Source: Chlorokybus atmophyticus
Taxonomy: Eukaryota > Streptophyta > Chlorokybophyceae > Chlorokybales > Chlorokybaceae
Reading direction: 5' to 3'
Assembly: GCA_009103225.1 (NCBI GenBank)
Contig: RHPI01000026.1
Coordinates: forward strand, 305,210-369,209
DNA length: 64,000 bases
The notes under the pieces were generated by a model. The model was not told where the DNA came from. It saw only the letters and a program-made list of their open reading frames with translations, and made no database searches. This document shows, piece after piece, positions 50,309-62,113 of the stretch; the first letter of the stretch is position 1; the number at the start of each line of letters is the position of its first letter. The position numbers and the translations under genes were made by a program.

Positions 50309-52325
50309 ATGGCGGTGGCGGCGGTGTCGGTGGCGCAGCCCGTGCGTCTGAGCAATGGCGGGAGCTTCGCTGGGCGGCCGCTGCGGCTGCGGGCTAGCGC
50401 ATTGAGCGCGGGCCGTAGTCGGGTCGCTGCGCTGCCGGCCGTCCGGGCGGTGAGCGTGCTTGCATGCTGGCATGCTTGGGTGCTTGCGTGCTTGGGTGAA
50501 ACTGTCAGTAGGGTTCTTAAGCCTGTTGGCATACGATGTGCTGTGCTTGTATTTGCGTTTCTCAGACTAGCTGGTCGGAGTAACAGCCACGCACAATGGC
50601 AGGCTATCCTGATGCTTGTGGTGGACATGCAATGCCAGTGGCCTGGTGGTTCAGTCTACTGCGCATTGCATGCGACATGCTTCGCTGGCTTAAGTTGTAG
50701 GCGAATGAGCCGAGTGTGGTAATGCACTCTTGCGGTGTGCGCCTGTCAAAATCTCACGCATGTCATGTCTTGCAGGAGATCAGCTATGTGATGGTCAAGC
50801 CTGATGGCGTGCAGCGGGGACTGGTAAGACCTGAGCACGCACAACGCAGTTGCAGCATTGCGCATTGATAACAGCAGGAGGCCTGCATGTGTGGCACACA
50901 TCCTGTGTGGTCATGTGTCGTCGCAATATTCTTGACAACCACCTGAACTAGTAGCACTGGCAAGTCTGGCCAGCAACTGCTCAGTAATAATGGAGTTGAC
51001 TGGACGGTAACACTACCAGTCAAGTTAACTCGCATGTCACGCAGAGGCTATGCCATGCCAGTGAGCATCTTTAGCCCAGCAGCACTACTTTACTGGAAAG
51101 AACAAACAAAACGAAGTCTCGGCGCATGTGGACATCTGTGTGTATACGTTTGTAGGATGCATCACAAATAGTAGTACTACTAGTTCAAGTGCCACCCGCT
51201 TCTCAATACATGCGTGCACCAGTTGCAAGGTGCATAGGTGCATTATGCAAACAAGCATTTGTGTGCGTGCTTTTGTTTGTGCACACCAGCAGTGCGGGTA
51301 TCTGTTGACGTACAATCTGTCAGCCAGCATGCATGCGTGAGCATGCATTTCATGCATGTGCCTGTACATATGCCTAATTTGGAAGCTGGTTGGTGCGTTA
51401 GTGGGTGGGTGAGTGGGTGTCGGTAGGTGGGTTCTGATGATATGAAGAGTTTGCAGAACTTGCTGTGCTTGCAGGTGGGCGAAATCATCAGCCGCTTCGA
51501 GCGCAAAGGCTTCCAGATGAAGGGCCTGAAGCTGTTCCAGACACCCAAGGAGCTTGCTGAGGTGTGAGCCGCACAGCTGGCAGTTTATTACCTCATTGCT
51601 GTTGATCTTTGCTCCTGACACACTGCATTACACATGCTTACCCTCATGCACGTGCCTGCAGACGCACTACGAGGAGCTGAAGGAGAAGCCCTTTTACGGC
51701 AAGCTCGTTGACTACATCATCTCCGGCCCTGTTGTTTGCATGGTAATATCATAATACTGTTGCTTACATTGGTAGCAATGAGACCATCTTGCCAGCAGCA
51801 CCACAGACGCTTCATCACAATGTAAGTCAACACTGCATATAGGTACCCAAACTCGTGTCTCTGTACAGGCCTGGGAGGGACAGGGCGTTGTAGCCTCGGC
51901 GAGGAAACTCATTGGCGCCACGAACCCGCTCAATGCTGAGCCTGGAACCATCCGCGGAGACCTCGCCATTGAAGTTGGCAGGTTGGCAGGACTGATGTTT
52001 CAAGCTGTATATACATGTGTGTGTGAAAACAACTTGTCTCGACAGTTTACTAAGCGCTTGAGTTGTTGCAGGAACGTTGTACACGGGTCAGATAGCGTTG
52101 AGAATGGAGAGAGGGAGATTGGTGAGTTTCAGTTTGCAGCTGAGTGGTGTTTGCATACACATCTGCGCTGCATGTCCAACACGCATACGCTTCCACTGCC
52201 TTGTGTTCTTTGATGACTGCTCGACCAACCAAACTGAATTGAAACATGCTTTGCCAGGTCTGTGGTTCAGCGAAGGTGAGCTTGTGGACTGGGAGCCAGC
52301 CTTGACCGCATGGCTGCGCGAGTAG
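50309..52325 (+). CDS. NDPK: Nucleoside diphosphate kinase, probably plastid-targeted
   Basis: It transfers the gamma-phosphate between nucleoside triphosphates and diphosphates through a phosphohistidine. Exons: 50309-50449, 50776-50823, 51475-51561, 51662-51742, 51869-51981, 52072-52121, 52258-52325; 195 residues. The first 47 residues (Ala/Arg/Ser-rich, few acidic) fit a chloroplast transit peptide, resembling plant NDPK2. The core has [86 protein letters not shown] (active-site His in NVVHGS) and [10 protein letters not shown]. Start 50309 is the first ATG of the open frame. Confidence 0.94.
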
Positions 52326-52782
52326 ACAAGAACCGCACATTTCACAGGACAGTGCACCTTATGTCAGCGCTTGCACCTGACAAACTTTGCATAGGGCACT
52401 AGTGAGCAGCGCATTGCTTGCTTCACATATATTCAATTTTGACGGATATTTATACTCTGCAATTGCTAGCTGACTTTACAAGTTTTTTGATTTGAATTCT
52501 GCGTCAATCTGTCAGTCGTGGCAGCCTGATGCGAGTGCAGTGCAGTTGTACTTTGCTTCAAGAGTCTGTTCGCACAGTACCTAACTAACTCACATGGTGG
52601 CTGCACGAGAGCAAGCTCAAGGATAGCCCACCACAGTCCACTGTGATTGCCTCACTGCGCGATGCCAGACCTTGATAGCTTAGTTTTTGCAACATTCAAC
52701 AAATCAGGTCAGAACAACCAATTCCAACATGACACTTATAATGGCATTCTGACTGAACGATGACAACAATCGCTCGGCATAG

Positions 52783-52816
52783 ACACACTGCCGCTTGCGC
52801 ACAAGCGGCAGTGTGT
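52783..52816. repeat. Perfect 15-bp hairpin, related to 53029-53061
   Basis: Arms acacactgccgcttg (52783-52797) and its exact reverse complement (52802-52816) around cgca. It lies about 460 bp after the NDPK stop. Confidence 0.9.
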
Positions 52817-52916
52817 TCTCCGCCCTTCCTGTGCTGCCCAGGTACCCGTTGGGCCCTACTCTCCTGCCTGCCTTTGCCTTAGGTACCGCATTCGCACATG
52901 AAAATCCAGCCCCATA

Positions 52917-52952
52917 GCTTTGTGTGTAACAAACATCTATTACACACAAAGC
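52917..52952. repeat. 13-bp hairpin
   Basis: Arms gctttgtgtgtaa (52917-52929) and ttacacacaaagc (52940-52952), loop of 10 bases. It lies between the two related hairpins. Confidence 0.85.
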
Positions 52953-53028
52953 CTGTGCCTTGCGCTGTTTGTTTGCTGCTTGTTTGTTTGCTGCTATGTT
53001 ATGGCTTGCAGTCTTTCACCCTATACCC

Positions 53029-53061
53029 ACACGCTGCCGCTAGTGGCAAGCGGCAGTGTGT
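53029..53061. repeat. 13-bp hairpin, related to 52783-52816
   Basis: Arms acacgctgccgct and agcggcagtgtgt pair with one G-T. The right half (caagcggcagtgtgt, 53047-53061) is identical to that of the hairpin at 52802-52816. Confidence 0.85.
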
Positions 53062-54125
53062 CTTTGACAGCAAGTGGAGTTAAGTAAGACACATTTCTCA
53101 ATCCACCCGCTCTAGATTGTGCACGATGGACATGTAAGAGGCGGCCACCTCGTGCTGCCGGAGCTGAGCCTGGTGGTACCGACCGCGAGCACGCCACGGT
53201 GGTCCTTATGAAAGCCCACCGCAACTTGCTTGTCAGCCGGTCGCCGGGGAGGCATGTCCGTGGTTGCAAGCACAACAAGCACAAGGCATGGAGCCCCACA
53301 GCGCAGGAGGGAAACGAAACCTCAGGCCAACAACAAGATTCGCACAAGCGAAGACATGCAACTGAGCCAGCAGCACCAGTGTGACGCTCAAAAGCTTCTG
53401 ATGATGATGATTATCAGAGCTCAGCTCATGCCTAGAATCACCCAGTACAAGTGCAAACACGCCAGCAAACAGCTTGCCGCGATGCATGGCTTGGGACGTG
53501 GGCGTTTGCAAGCTCTGGCTAGGCTTAATAATGATGGGCGCTTGTGACCAGGTGCCAAATGAAGCTATCAGCTGCTGTTCAAGTACCATCTACAATGCAG
53601 AAGCGCAAGCCGCTGCAACTACGATCACAACAGCACACGTATTTGCTTAAGCTGGCGTGCATGCAGTTGACAGTGCATGCAAACCAACTTGCTGGTATAG
53701 CTTGACTACATGGAGTACTACTGCTGGACTGTTCATGCCGCAGGTGAAGTATTCACAAAACCGTCCTCATTGCAATGCATTCAGCCGAAGCAAGGTAATG
53801 GTGGCAACTTGCACAACACTCGCTTGTATGCTCAGTGTGTGTGCAATACCATTCTAGAATTGTTGCATGAATGTCGCTTACTGATTGCACACACCACGCT
53901 AAGCTACCAGCACATGTTAAGAAAGCAAATTAACCAGGGCTTGTTGCCAAATGCCCAATTGGCCAATTGCAAAATCTTGCGCACAACAAACGGCGACACC
54001 TGCCAGCGCCTTCTGGACGCCTCGCTCTTAGGCACACGCTGTTACACTCAGTGTACAGAGTGTGCATGTGCATGCCGTGGCTGTGCCACAGTGTGCGGGG
54101 ATGGGCGCAATGCCGTCTGCAAACA

Positions 54126-54148
54126 GCACCGACAACCGTTGTCGGTGC
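54126..54148. repeat. 10-bp hairpin
   Basis: gcaccgacaa / ttgtcggtgc around ccg. No gene assigned nearby. Confidence 0.7.
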
Positions 54149-54213
54149 AGGAATGACTGCATGCACAGGCATGCAGAGGATTTGAATCTTTGTTGACGGC
54201 CCACAGACACACC

Positions 54214-54245
<32 letters not shown>

Positions 54246-57200
54246 CAGTCACCTCATTTTTGGGCTGGAGGGACGCTAAGGAGGGAGGGGCCAGCAGCAG
54301 TTCTGGCCCTTGACGCAGTAATTGACTGTACCACCGTCAAGCGGGATGGATGAGGGCGCCTTTGGGGCACACTTCACACCTGGAGGTGACGGTAGTGGTG
54401 CGATGGGCAGCATCGATGATGGCCAGGATGGCGTCAGCAAGCTTATCACACATAAAAAGAAGTAATCTGGAAGGTACACTGTAGATGTCATTCATGCCGG
54501 CCCAGAAAATCAAGTGCTGTGCCAAAACGCACTAGCAGACGGGGCGACAGCAAGCGGTCTCCAGTCTTTGTGTGCTCATGAACAGCACCCCACACCATGA
54601 GCAACAGCGTTATTGTCTTTTCACAGCGGCCAATCCACCACAACAATCTACCACACTCCATGCTCATGCCGCCGCCGCCGCTGCCAATGCAAAGCACTGT
54701 GCCTGAGCTGATCGTATGTGCATCAACAGGTTGCTTGTCTAGTTCCCTGATTTATTTGAGACCTTGCTTGCAGTGCATGGAGGCGGCGGCGGCGGGGGTG
54801 GGCATGGAGGTGGCGGCACTGCTGCCACTGCAGCTGTGTGTGCAGGAGGCACGGTCGTGGTCGCAATCAGGGCCCTCACAGGCAAGCAGCCTGAGCGTGC
54901 GGGCATGGTGTTGTGCTGATGTCGTTGCTGCTGCCTACCACATGTAAGCAGGAATGTTCTCCTCATTGCCCTCGCAGCTGCTGCTGCTGTTGTTATATAC
55001 AACAGCGTAGTTGGTGTCGTGGTCAATGCCGTTGCATACATGCAGGTTTGACCAGTGATGTGGTGGCGCTTGTGTCGAGCGTGAAATGCTGTTGTCAGAA
55101 AGCTGCTTGCGCGTCTCACCCCCACAGTGGAAGCTCTCAGTTGGAGCTCTCCTCTCAACCCCCACGTTAAGAGCTGCAGTGCATGATGTATGGCAAGCCC
55201 TGAGTGCTTGCTGTTGTTGCCTTGCAGTGCTGTGCTGAGCTCACTGCAGACCGTCTGCACAGCTACATAGTGAGCTAAGCACAGCACTGCAAGTGACTTC
55301 AGCTGTGTATGCATGCTGGGGCCAGCAAGCTCCCTGCTTGCTCACCATGCCATGGTGCATGCATGCAAGCATGATGGCATGCTGTAAGCTTGCATGCCAG
55401 CATGGTGAGAGGGCAGGGCGCTTGCTGGGCACCTGTCCACAATTGCATAGCAGAGCCTGGCTGGTGCCGCGATAGGTGTCTGGAGTAACTTGGACACTTG
55501 GTCTTGAGTCAGTGTGGTTGATCACTTTGTTGGTAAGGGAAGTCTTGTCAATGGCATGTGCCGCACAATGACCAAACAAATGCTGTGTAGTGTTGGTTGG
55601 GCGATGCTTGTTGGAGTCCATATTTCTGATTAGTTTAACTAGATGTGCCACGTGCACATGTGTTGGTCGCAACGCAGACCATAACCTCCGTCCTTTTGAG
55701 TGCAAAGCCCAGGCTTCCGCGGTGTGTGCGACTGCAACCGTGGTGAGGAGGCCTTTGCAAGCTTTCCTGTGCTGCCAACTTGTTATGTTCAAGATGTGCG
55801 GGCAGATATCGACTCACTCTGTAAAGGTGCAGTATTGTTCACATATTGGTCGCTTGCATTCGCAGCAAGGTCGCTTGCCGGAAGTGCGGTCGAGGCCCGG
55901 CTCGCTGTGAACATGTTACCAGGTACACGATGTCACCTTTTGTTCATGCAACTCAACCTGTTGCAAGTACAGTGGCCATCGTCACGGTGTTTGCTACGAG
56001 GTTGAGCCATTGGGTACGCCTATGTGCCCTGCGGCAGCTAATGTAATGTACAGTAGTCAATGGCTAACTTACCGCAGTGCGCTGATGTCGCCATGGGCAT
56101 CTGCATAGTGTGCTCTCTGATGGCACGACTCAACTGCTGGTTAGCAAGTATCACCTATCCTTGTTTGTTGGCTTTGGGCATGGAGACCATCTTCTGGTGG
56201 CAAGGCAAGGTCACGTGTGCGGCTACGCAACTGGCTGCAAGCTGCGAATGCATTTGGCTGGTCCCCACATTTGTGCCGCAATCACTGCACTTTGACCATG
56301 GCGTAGCATAATGTGTGCAAACTGCCCATCAGTTGTCTTACAGTGCAAGTCGCAAGAGTGATATCGGGTGTTCAGGACTCGCACGGGATTGTTTGACTCA
56401 ACACATTCAAAACAACCACACTGCGATTGATCAGTAGGACTGGTCAATAGAAACACATGCTGATCAAAGACTGTGTCAACTGCCGTGTGGTTGGCTGGAA
56501 GTCGAGTTCGGTGCATCCAGATCCGGTTGCCACTAGCTATCACAGGCGAGAACCAATGGTTGATTCTCTGCTACACACTGCTGGCAGCTGTAGACTGAGT
56601 TGTATAAGTAAAGTCCTTAGCGGCCAGCACACCAAGATGATACTGTGAGTGGGAAAGAGTGTATAATAAATAGTGTGCAAGGATTGTGGCATGCATGAGA
56701 GTGTGTACACGCACGCACATGCACACAGTATCATACTCCTTGCCACGCAAGCAATAGCTTCTACGATTTCCTGTACACACACGCACACATACACAATAAT
56801 ATTATCACTCACCTCTACTGCTACACACATGCACATGCGCGCGCGCGCACCCTTGCCTCAGCTCAGCGGCGGTGTAATTGGGCCGCCTGTTCGGGGCACC
56901 ATCCAGCTGATCCGCTCGCCTTCCCCCCTCCCCTCTCTCCTCCGCACCCTTGCACCTGTGCCCCTCCTCTTGCCTCCCATGCAAGCGCCCAGCTGATCCA
57001 TCGCTGTCTATGGCAACGCCACGGTCTCCTCCACCCCCACCCCCAACCCCCACCACACATAGTACCATACCCTTTATATACACATCCCACCACACAGACA
57101 CACCCTTTACCCCCTCTATCGTCCCCGCCGCCGTGCCTCTGCGCCCCCACTCCTGCCTCACTGCCACAACCACGTCGCCGCCCATACCAACCTAACCTCC

Positions 57201-57642
57201 CCCTAATAGATTGGAATCACGGAGTTAAGGCGTACAGGCTTGTTGCCTGTCACCCTCTACCTACCCACCTTTGATGCTGTAGGGCGCTACAGGTCATCTA
57301 AAAAATTGAAAACTTCATGGGCATGAAGGTCAAGTACTCTATTTCGATTGTATGGCCGCCCAAAAAAACAAACACACAGCCCACCACAATCGTCACTTTT
57401 TATGGCAAAAGTCACGTACTCAGGGCACTTCATCCTACAATCAGCTGTGATCAGCAAACAGCGCAGCAGTACACTATGGCCGGTGGACAGCTAGTGTGTA
57501 CTGCCATGCTGGTATTTGGCTTGGAACATTGTGTATGTACAATCGTTCGGCTACCTGCTAGCGCAATGCTAAGCGTGAGTTCTGCTCTATTGCTACCCTT
57601 CACCATCACTACTCATCACATCAACAACATACTTTTATTACC

Positions 57643-59300
57643 TCACGAAGCTACAAAGCCCAGCCAGCTGCCGATGATGAACCATCCAGCAATCAACCCA
57701 ACAAACCCAGCCCACGCGATGAAGAACTGCCAACCCCCAAAGTACACGCCCACACCCATAATGACAGCGAACGGCACGAGCGAGCGCACGAACGAGGAGA
57801 GTTTGACGAACCGCCCCCTCAGGAACATCATGACAGCGAGGCGAGCGGCGTTCCAGCGGCCCCGCTGGTTGAGGTAGTTCATGTTGTTGAGGCAGTGCGC
57901 CACAAAAGAGTGGCAGTTGCTCGTGAGGATGTTGTACGTCACGTGCTGGTACTGCCGCGCGCGCGACCGAAGCTGCGAGTCCCAGTCCTCAACCCTACCC
58001 TCATTGGCCTGTGTGGTGATGTATTGCATGAAGTCAGTGTTGCAGTGGGATGCTTGTACCCGTAATGAGCCACTTGTAGACTCATGCATGATCCGATCGC
58101 TGACTTAGGTGTCTGTAGTTTCTGAACATGTGCACATACACCCACATGTAGCAATGACACACACACATACATGGAGTGAGGTCACGCACAGACAGCCACC
58201 CATGCACCCTCACATACATGCACACCACGCACGCACGCACCATAACACTGTCTCTTTTCCCTGCTCACCTGTGCAGGGTCGAGGCGCATGTATCTCAGCG
58301 GGGCCCCGAATGCAAACTGGTCGACGCTGACGTAGTAGTGTCCCGCGAAGTCCAGAATTACGCCGTCCGACATGCAGATGCCCAGGTGCCCCACGAACGG
58401 GGCCAGCCACGCTATCAGCGGCAGGGGCGTCCACACCAGACAGAATGGAAAACGTTTCCTGCGTGACGTGGTGTGCTGCATTAGTGACTGGCGTCGTGAA
58501 CACGGCTGATGTGAATGTGCATGTGTGTTACAGTGTGCATGCGTGTGTGCATGCATGCTTGCAAGTGTACGCGTGCATGTTTGTGTGTGCTGGTGCGCTT
58601 GCACGTGTGTGCACGGCTGTGCATGAGTGCGCATGCATGCTGCTATAGGGGTGTATGCATAGCTGCAGCGGAATGTACCAGTGTACCACACGTCCCAACT
58701 CGCCAACCACATATATGTATGTGTTGGGCGAGTTGGGACGTGTGAGCATATGTATGGGCATAACTACAGCCACAACTGTGATGTACGCATGGAGTGCTGC
58801 TGTACGGGTTCCTGTTCATGTGAATCAGGATTCAAACGCCTTGAACAACCATCTCAATAGCCGTAGTGTGTGTGCGCATCACCCCAATTCAAGCTCAACA
58901 CAACCAAAATGCGGAACAACCTTGCGTTCGTAACTCTTGACAACGCTCGTTCAAGCGACATATTGCAGAATGACAGAGACTTGAGAATGTCAACTAAGGG
59001 CTTGAGTGCATGGCAACACACGCATGCCACAATCAAACAAATTGTCTGTGTGCTGCGTGTGGGTAAATGTTAAGCTCCAGCTGATGCTTTGACAGTCAGC
59101 TGCTGCCTGTCGTACCTGGCCGGGTCCATCACTGCCGGTGCAGTTGACGCTGCTCCGCCCCCCGGCGACACCGCCGCCTTGCCGTCCTCCTCAACCTCAG
59201 AAGGCTGACCAGCAGCCGTCTCATAGTCGCTCCCCATAGCCACGACCCCAACACCACGGCCGCCGCCGCCGCTGCCGCCTGTGGCCGTTACAAGTGGCAT
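57643..59300 (-). CDS. RTE1/TMEM222-family (DUF778) membrane protein
   Basis: Plant RTE1 regulates the ethylene receptor ETR1 at the ER/Golgi; the animal relative TMEM222 is poorly characterised. Exons 59300-59116, 58458-58269, 58008-57643; 246 residues. A low-complexity N-terminus (about 1-60) is followed by [55 protein letters not shown], then [21 protein letters not shown] (Cys-His box), [21 protein letters not shown] and a final hydrophobic pair. Length and order match the family. AATAAA is present just after the stop on the minus strand. The gene starts 213 bp from the TRIC start, in the opposite direction. Confidence 0.93.
58687..58744. repeat. Perfect 18-bp hairpin in TMEM222 intron 1
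   Basis: Arms cacacgtcccaactcgcc (58687-58704) and ggcgagttgggacgtgtg (58727-58744) are exact reverse complements; the 22-base spacer can extend the stem with mismatches. Upstream 58505-58640 is TG/CG-rich. Confidence 0.92.
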
Positions 59301-59513
59301 TTGTGTTCACTTGAGATCACTGAAAACATCAAAGCGATCACTGATGGCTGAGAGATGAGGTTACTGAACACTCCCAACAGTTGCTTGGAAGCACTTAGTG
59401 TTCAGTGATCCAGCCTGGGTGGCGGTGGTTAGCGTGTGGGTGGCGGTGTGCGTGTCGGCCGCGGGCGAGGCGCAGGCGCCTGTGTAACCGCTCGCATCTG
59501 CTTGCTTTGCGCA
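59301..59513. promoter_or_regulatory. Bidirectional promoter, TMEM222 (-) / TRIC (+), with triplicated GATCACTGA
   Basis: Only 213 bp separate the start codons. The motif gatcactgaa is at 59315-59324, gatcactga at 59336-59344, and its exact inverse ttcagtgatc at 59401-59410. Two direct and one inverted copy in 96 bp suggest a binding site serving both genes; this is inference. Confidence 0.55.
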
Positions 59514-61442
59514 ATGGGTGCCTTTGGCCCGCTGACGGGCGTCTGGGAGCAATGGCAGGACGGCCTGCAGCAGGTGGCTGTGCAGGCGGCCCGGGTGGTA
59601 GAGCCGTACCACTCGCATGCAAGGGTTGTGCGAGACTTTCAGGCAAGCAAATGCCCGCATTGGGGGCTTTACCTCTTCTCTTGCATGCATTCAGCACACA
59701 AGAAGTGCTAGTCTCATGCATGCCAGCTGGTCTCATGCATGCCAGCTAGTGCAACGGCTTCCAACTAACAGCGGCGCAGCCATGCAAGCTTTGCAAAACC
59801 GGCTGCATAAGGAAGTTTCGTGAGCTTACCATGGCATTGAACCTGTGAGTACCTCACATACAAGTTTTGTTGCTTTCAGAATTCGCTACCATTTGAGCTG
59901 CTGCTGGTAGGCCACTGCCTGTTCATTGCGCTGCTCTGCCGAGGGCCTTACCGGGAGTTCTGGCTGGTGAACTACTTCGTCACATTCATGGCTGCGTTTG
60001 GGGGAGGCACCATTGCTTCTCTGCTAGCCTTTGTAAGTACAGCCAATGCATCATCCACCATAACACTCATGCCATACAATGCAAGGTGCTGACTGCTTTG
60101 GCTGCTTGCGCAGGAAGTGCCAGTTTGGTTTCACAACAACTTGTTTCCGGTTGTCTTCACCGTTTGCTGGTAATGATGCCTTGAAACATTACTGTACTCA
60201 ATGCCTCAGCACTTCCTGACCTATGAAGGTGATGGTTTCAGGTATCTGATTCACTACTCGCCGCAAGACATCATGTACAAGATCTGTTCATTCCTGCCCA
60301 TCAAGGTAGAGTGGTCATGCCACTGGCAAGTTCTATACCTGACCTATATACTGGTTTACTCGAACACTTAACCCAAGCTTACTTGCGTACGTGCCTCAGG
60401 CTGTTTGCCAGGCCTGCATGAACATACTGCGAGGCGGATTGATTGTGGCATTGGTGCGTGCGACGTCACATGACCATGCAAGCTGCATCTGAGCTTATGG
60501 CTTGGCAGCAACAGTCGCTAAATGCATATCTGTACTAGGTCCATTCCAAGAGCAAAGAGTTCCCGGGAGCTATCGTTGCACCATTGCTGCTTGGTACAAT
60601 AGGAGGTATGCCAGGAGCGTTTTCTTTTTGAGATGCTTGCTGTTTGTTGGCTGCGCTTTGCTCACAGTTTCCCCGCGTGTTTGCACAGGTTGCGCTGGGA
60701 AGTTCTTTGGCGACGCAGCTGCTTTTGCCATGGGAATCAAGCAAGCTGAGCCTGCTGAGTTTGCCAAGCCCTCTTGGTAAGCTTCTTGCATGCATGTTCT
60801 GGAAGCAGCGCTCTACAGATGAGTTACAGAGGCTCGCCCTCCACAGGATATTGAGGTCAGGCTTTGCTAGCGCACTTTTCTGTTGGGTCACCTCGGAGTA
60901 TCTGAAGTTCTTGCCTGGAGACGTTGCCGATGTACTCGTTATTTGGGGTCTGGTACGAGCCTTGCATGCATCTGCTTGTTATGTCCACGCATGTACTAGT
61001 ACATACGCACTATGCATGCATTTGTCCACGTGTATGGCCCATGTGTGTGCCCGCACGTATGTTTGTTCACATGTGCGCATGCATGTGTGCTTTTGCGCAT
61101 GCATGCACCTACGTGCATTGGTGCTTGTGTTACTACACCGTCACAGAGGCAAACATGCGCCATCACCAAAGTCTGCTTGTATCCTGACAGGTTTCGCACG
61201 GGCTCTTGTGCACCGCAATGGGGCGCTTCTGGGATCCGACGGCACCATTTGCAAAGCTTTTCCATCAACTAACGTACCATCTTTGTACTTTCGTTGTTAA
61301 CATTGAAGAGCGAGCGTCTTGTTGCCTAGAGGTAATTAACCTTTGCTTTGCATGCAGAGGCATTCCCGAGCCTTTCGGGCAACCATCAAAGGCCGCGAGC
61401 ACCTCTGCCTCGTCCGTATCAAGAAGAAAGAAGAAGCAATAG
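59514..61442 (+). CDS. TRIC-type (TMEM38-like) trimeric intracellular cation channel
   Basis: TRIC proteins are K+ channels of ER-type membranes that balance charge during Ca2+ release; plant and algal members are little studied. Exons: 59514-59642, 59880-60032, 60114-60169, 60242-60305, 60400-60453, 60539-60605, 60689-60776, 60847-60952, 61191-61273, 61358-61442; 294 residues. Hydrophobic segments alternate with family features: LVNYFVTFMAAFGGGTIASLLA, YLIHYSPQDIMYKICSFLPIK, VHSKSKEFPGAIVAP then LLLGTIGGCAGKFFGD, and a basic C-terminus RRKKKQ as in other TRICs. Intron 1 is GC-AG (CAG|GCAAGC). All phases join. The family call rests on motif order remembered from TRIC-A/B and bacterial homologues. 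Confidence 0.85.
60960..61115. repeat. Alternating tract in TRIC intron 8
   Basis: catgcatgtgtgc and gcgcatgcatgcac-type sequence, about 150 bp. Confidence 0.6.
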
Positions 61443-62113
61443 AAGCTGTCAGTGTTTTGGAGTTGATTGCCTGGACGACATCTACCAGCTCTCTCGCCTT
61501 GGGAAGTTGTATTGAACATGGAGAGTGCTTCTTTGAAAAGTGCAATATTTAGCGATCTCGGTTTAACAATCAGCACTTCACAAGCACACGCATGGGTCGA
61601 AAGGTGCTTAGCTGTGACTGCATCATGCAAGTGCGTACTGGCATATGCTGCATGCCTACGACTGAATGGCACATTAATCAGTTTGCACATAAGCGTACAT
61701 GGGATGACAATATCGTCACACCACGTCATCATCACTTTGCAGATAGACGCATTGGTCATAACTTCGTAAACCATACTGGGATTATGGTGCACTGCTTGAA
61801 AGTGCGCATTGGCATATGCTGCACGCCGTAAAGAAGTGGCACCTCAAAAGAGGTTTGCACATGAGTGTACACGAGATGAAGATTCAACAAGCCCTGTATG
61901 TGCTGCAGTACTTATTGATAATGATGGTCATTAATAATGGATATCTGGCTACAAGATCAAGGTGCAACGAGGCTGATCTTATGAAAGTCGACGTGCGCTC
62001 GGCTATCACTGCTTGAAGCGATATCGACAGGGCCGGCTTGATACAAAGCGCGATATCGAGTGCAGCCGAGCATGCATGCGGGCACTGGCGTCTGTGCTTT
62101 ATCCGTGGCGTTG
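61443..62113. other. Gene-free interval between TRIC and the last gene
   Basis: Two partially similar stretches (about 61615-61700 and 61795-61880: gtgcg.attggcatatgctgcatgcc, aagtggcac, gtttgcacat.agtgtac) form a diverged direct repeat of about 90 bp at 185-bp spacing. No gene. Confidence 0.5.

Larger units (their letters stand above)
52326..57642. other. Long region without a confident gene
   Basis: It contains several hairpins (52783-52816, 52917-52952, 53029-53061, 54126-54148) and C-rich sequence at 57029-57058. Scattered exon-like pieces exist: a plus-strand hydrophobic piece at 54913-54940 joining 54977-55041 (AAAVVIYNSVVGVVVNAV, with GTAAGC donor); Cys-rich frames at 55705-55830 (VCDCNRGEEAF) and 55861-55920 (KVACRKCGRGPARC); and a minus-strand C-terminus-like piece at 53165-53095 (QAQLRQHEVAASYMSIVHN). 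None could be assembled into a family. Confidence 0.35.

Noticed and set aside
53095-53350. Minus-strand frame that looks like a protein C-terminus
   Set aside because: Plausible over about 25 residues only; no upstream exon could be joined, so left as a note.
53710-54156. 148-codon plus-strand frame with a Cys-rich end
   Set aside because: No recognisable domain, no splice partners; Cys content reflects tgtgc-rich DNA.
54739-55314. 191-codon minus-strand frame
   Set aside because: Low-complexity Thr/Ala/Pro composition, overlaps splice-like signals on the other strand, no family motif.
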